Shown: one piece after another, positions 61,324 to 64,000 of the stretch
How positions within the stretch are numbered: position 1 is the stretch's first letter
Layout: the number at the start of each line of letters is the position of its first letter
DNA from: Mangifera indica
Lineage: Eukaryota; Streptophyta; Magnoliopsida; Sapindales; Anacardiaceae
Direction: 5' to 3'
DNA length: 64,000 nt
Assembly: GCF_011075055.1 (NCBI RefSeq)
Contig: NC_058152.1
Span: 10,478,001-10,542,000, forward strand
Translations under genes and position numbers: made by a program
The notes under the pieces: generated by a model
What the model was told of the DNA's origin: nothing
The model's input: only the letters and a program-made list of their open reading frames with translations
Database searches by the model: none

Positions 61324-63700
61324 GTAACACCTCTATCTAAATACATATCCCTCCACGAAATATGATCTGAAAAGATGTGTACAACTTAACTTTTTAAATT
61401 TAAAACAACGGAAGATAATATGATAATAAATTTTCAAACTTGAATGCATGCAAAAAGGTGGAACATGAAATATTAACTGAAATACCTAATTTATTAAACT
61501 TTATAAATCAAAGTGTCTGAGAATCCAATCCAATAGTTATTGTGCATAATTAATCATGAAATCATAACTAAAATGATAAAAATACATAAATCAAAAGAAA
61601 TTTGTAAAAAGACAAATTTACCCCTCACCCTCACGCAACTACTCAACTAAACTGTCAACTCTCCTGTATATCATACTATTTATTTCTACCTACAAAACAA
61701 CAAAAAAGGAACACGTAAGTGAAAACATTTAATAAGTTGGTGGCCTCTCGACTATTTGAATAATGCTTCCAAGTAATAAATCTGGCTTTTCATTAGTGAA
61801 TCTTGAAGTGGTCACAACTCAATACCCTCATGCCCTGACATAGGCCATCCACATAAATTACTAAGGCTTAAGTTCAACTCGACATATCTAATGCAATGGT
61901 GAAAACATATGACACTTTGTATGTCTACTAATTATTATGTCTTGTACACGTGTCATACGACATATTGAACTAACTAACTGTGATACCCTGCTATGTGAGG
62001 AAAATCTAGTAGCAATCCCTCCCTTACTACATATGCTAGTCACTAAACTGCTATCTAAAACCATCTTAGAATAGCCCCTACCATGGGTATATATGTATGC
62101 ATCTTGTTGATCGAGTGAGAAATATTTGAAAAACCACGATCTCTTACCATGCACATTTAAACTGAACTAAGTGGCCTATGTGCCTTGTAGAGGTGTGCAT
62201 AATTCGATTCAAATCATAAAACCAAACAGAACTACTTAAAAATTATGATTTAGTTTGGGTTAAAATTTTCTAAACCATGTTTTTCAATTCGGGTTACAGT
62301 TTGGGAGATTTTCAAACTGAACTAAACTGTAAATTATATTTTTTAAAATACATATATATAATTATGTTTGACAAAATTTTTCAATAAATAATTAGATATA
62401 CAACTTTTTTTTTCATATTTATTTTGTCATTATATTGTATATTTATTTTATATGTGTATATTATGTTTTAGAAATCTATAATTCAGTTAATTTTAGTAAA
62501 TTATATATATATATATATATGAACGATTTTAAAATATTCGAACTATAGTAGTTGAATCTTATATTGTATCGTATATTAAAAACATATTTTATTATATGGG
62601 GTATTATAAAGTATGATACGTCTTTTAAAAATTAAAATAATAAAATATTATAATTGTCATATTATCATTTTGAAAAATATCATAAACACCATTAGCATTT
62701 AAAAACTTTTCATATACATTCCTAATGCATTCTCATTTTCTCTAAAAATATGCATTAATTTATATCGATAATATATATTGTATCATAGGATACATATTGT
62801 ATTTTATAACACATTTATTGTGTTATATTAAATCGATACATCTTATGATTCATATTATTTTTTATCTGTATCGTATCGTATAGCGTACTGTATGATACTA
62901 ATAACTATAGTTCAAACCATAATTCAAATCGAACTAAACCGAATTTTTTCAGTTTGGTTTAGTTTGAAATCTAAAATGATTTGGTTTGGTTTAAAAATTT
63001 TTTAAACCTTTTTTTTTTTTAGTTTGGTTTGAAAAAACTCTCAAACCAAATTAGACCGTGCACATCCCTAGCACTTTGGCGCCAAACATATGATGTATCT
63101 CGTGGGAATCAAGTCCTACTACTTTCATGTATCTTGCCACTTACACATATAGTTGGTGGCTATATGGATGTGTACCAATTTGCTTAACTTTTCTAATTTT
63201 CGACCCAGATCTAATTCAAATGGGGTTTATACATTCCACATAAACAAACACTTCTTTTATTTTTAACTACTTTGTCTTTCTTGCTAAGGTCTTTTATTAT
63301 TTTTCTTTCTCTTTTCCTTTCTTGTACTTGGATTAAGGGTAAAATGGTCTTTTTTGACTTTTATTGATTACAAAGGTGTGTGCCTAGTGTTGCACCCCCA
63401 TGTGCTTTTATCTAAGCACGACATCCATTTTTGTAAAGTCATGCATAAACGAATGTCATATATCACATGACCTTGTGCGCTTTTCCTCAGAATGAGCGCA
63501 CAAAAGATGAAACTTGCCCTAGTTTAAACATAAGACACATGGGTGTGTAGATTACCCTACACAACTGTGTATCGCAGCCTAAAAGTCACAGGTCTACTGG
63601 TTCTAATCATTTTCAATTTTTTTCGACAATCCATACACATATACAAGTTTCAAAACATACTTGCAACCCCCCTAAATCAACTTGTCATATCTATAACCAC
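61324..63700. mobile_element. Possible Gypsy LTR remnant, split by a hAT-like element
   Basis: The stretch begins GATGTAACACCTCTATCTAA, like the TGTAACACC starts of many plant LTRs. After the nested element at 62188-63070 it contains CATGGGTGTGTAGATTACCC and ACACAACTGTGTATCGCAG. These resemble the repeated CACACGGGCGTGTG-type words of plant Gypsy LTRs. I see no gag-pol and no second LTR, so this would be a solo or partial LTR. The call is tentative. Confidence 0.35.
62188..63070. mobile_element. hAT-like non-autonomous element, right copy of a pair
   Basis: The left end TAGAGGTGTGCATAATTCGA and right end GACCGTGCACATCCCTA are imperfect inverted repeats. The flanks GTGCCTTG (62180-62187) and GCACTTTG (63071-63078) match at 5 of 8 bases, mostly C/T and A/G changes, consistent with an aged TSD. 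It is nested in the possible LTR remnant. The inner sequence parallels the 60076 element. Confidence 0.6.
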
Positions 63701-64000
63701 ATTTTGAAAACTAATCAGATAGACTAGTTTAACCTGTGGAACTGATAATCGACTCTAAGTTTGGTTTGATTAATATTAAAAAGTAGTTTATTGATTGACT
63801 TAGTTAAACCCAGTCAAAATTGATAGAATTGAGTTTGACCAAAATTTAAGATATTTTTAAAAAATTTAATTATTTTTGAGTAATTTGATTATTTTATATT
63901 AAATTTGATGAATTTTTAAAGGTCTGTAAAGAAAACATAAGTTCAAAAATAAAATAAAAAAGGAAAAAAATGTGTCTTATATCTATTAAAATGTCTTTTA

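Noticed and set aside
61888..62154. 88-aa minus-strand frame
   Set aside because: It sits in the possible LTR remnant and lacks gag or pol motifs.

Overview
This is a piece of a plant nuclear genome, almost certainly a dicot. It is very AT-rich, its genes have GT-AG introns, intergenic spaces are long and packed with small DNA transposons, and the proteins match flowering-plant families (a brassinosteroid receptor, a Golgi nucleotide-sugar transporter, a TOUSLED-kinase-interacting protein). I cannot name the species.

Four host genes can be supported. (1) 1-2741, minus strand: a TSL-kinase interacting protein 1 (TKI1)-like gene. Seven coding exons join in frame to 478 codons and run off the left edge. 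Upstream are a 5'-leader intron, a 10-codon uORF and an E2F-type site. (2) 6504-9272, minus strand: a three-exon gene for a 198-aa conserved plant protein of unknown function, with a double G-box palindrome and a TCP-type palindrome upstream. (3) 26740-32051, plus strand: a five-exon Golgi UDP-rhamnose/UDP-galactose transporter of the URGT5/URGT6 type (332 aa), with a leader intron and a leader uORF. (4) 53967-57548, plus strand: an intronless, full-length BRI1 brassinosteroid receptor kinase (1193 aa), with palindromic E-boxes upstream and a short uORF.

Almost everything else is transposon-derived. At 12590-16021 there is a whole hAT element with a perfect 8-bp target-site duplication (TSD). 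Its transposase frame is intact from start to end except for four in-frame stops, and its 5' end is tandemly duplicated. There are three short non-autonomous hAT elements (17339-17699, 42524-42859, 45856-46326), each with a perfect 8-bp TSD and a shared inner palindrome motif. A second group of long-inverted-repeat elements with 9-10-bp TSDs (Mutator-like) occurs at 9813-10676, 11783-12489, 21588-22302 and 44546-45344, plus broken pieces. A palindromic AT-rich MITE family is present in about 18 copies. At the right end there are two related hAT-like elements and a likely Gypsy LTR remnant.

The host genes are unrelated in pathway, apart from the general link that brassinosteroid signalling and wall-polysaccharide precursor transport both bear on growth. 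There is no operon-like organisation. The 22 kb between the transporter and BRI1 holds no protein gene I can support, but it has three less AT-rich, promoter-like islands with palindromes. I found no system that is clearly new to biology. The most informative oddities are the SANT-less TKI1-like protein, the repeated duplication of hAT 5' termini, the ACGT palindromes carried by the small hAT elements, and the ORF-less promoter-like islands. All splice sites, repeat borders and TSDs were read by eye, and family names rest on recognition rather than a database search.
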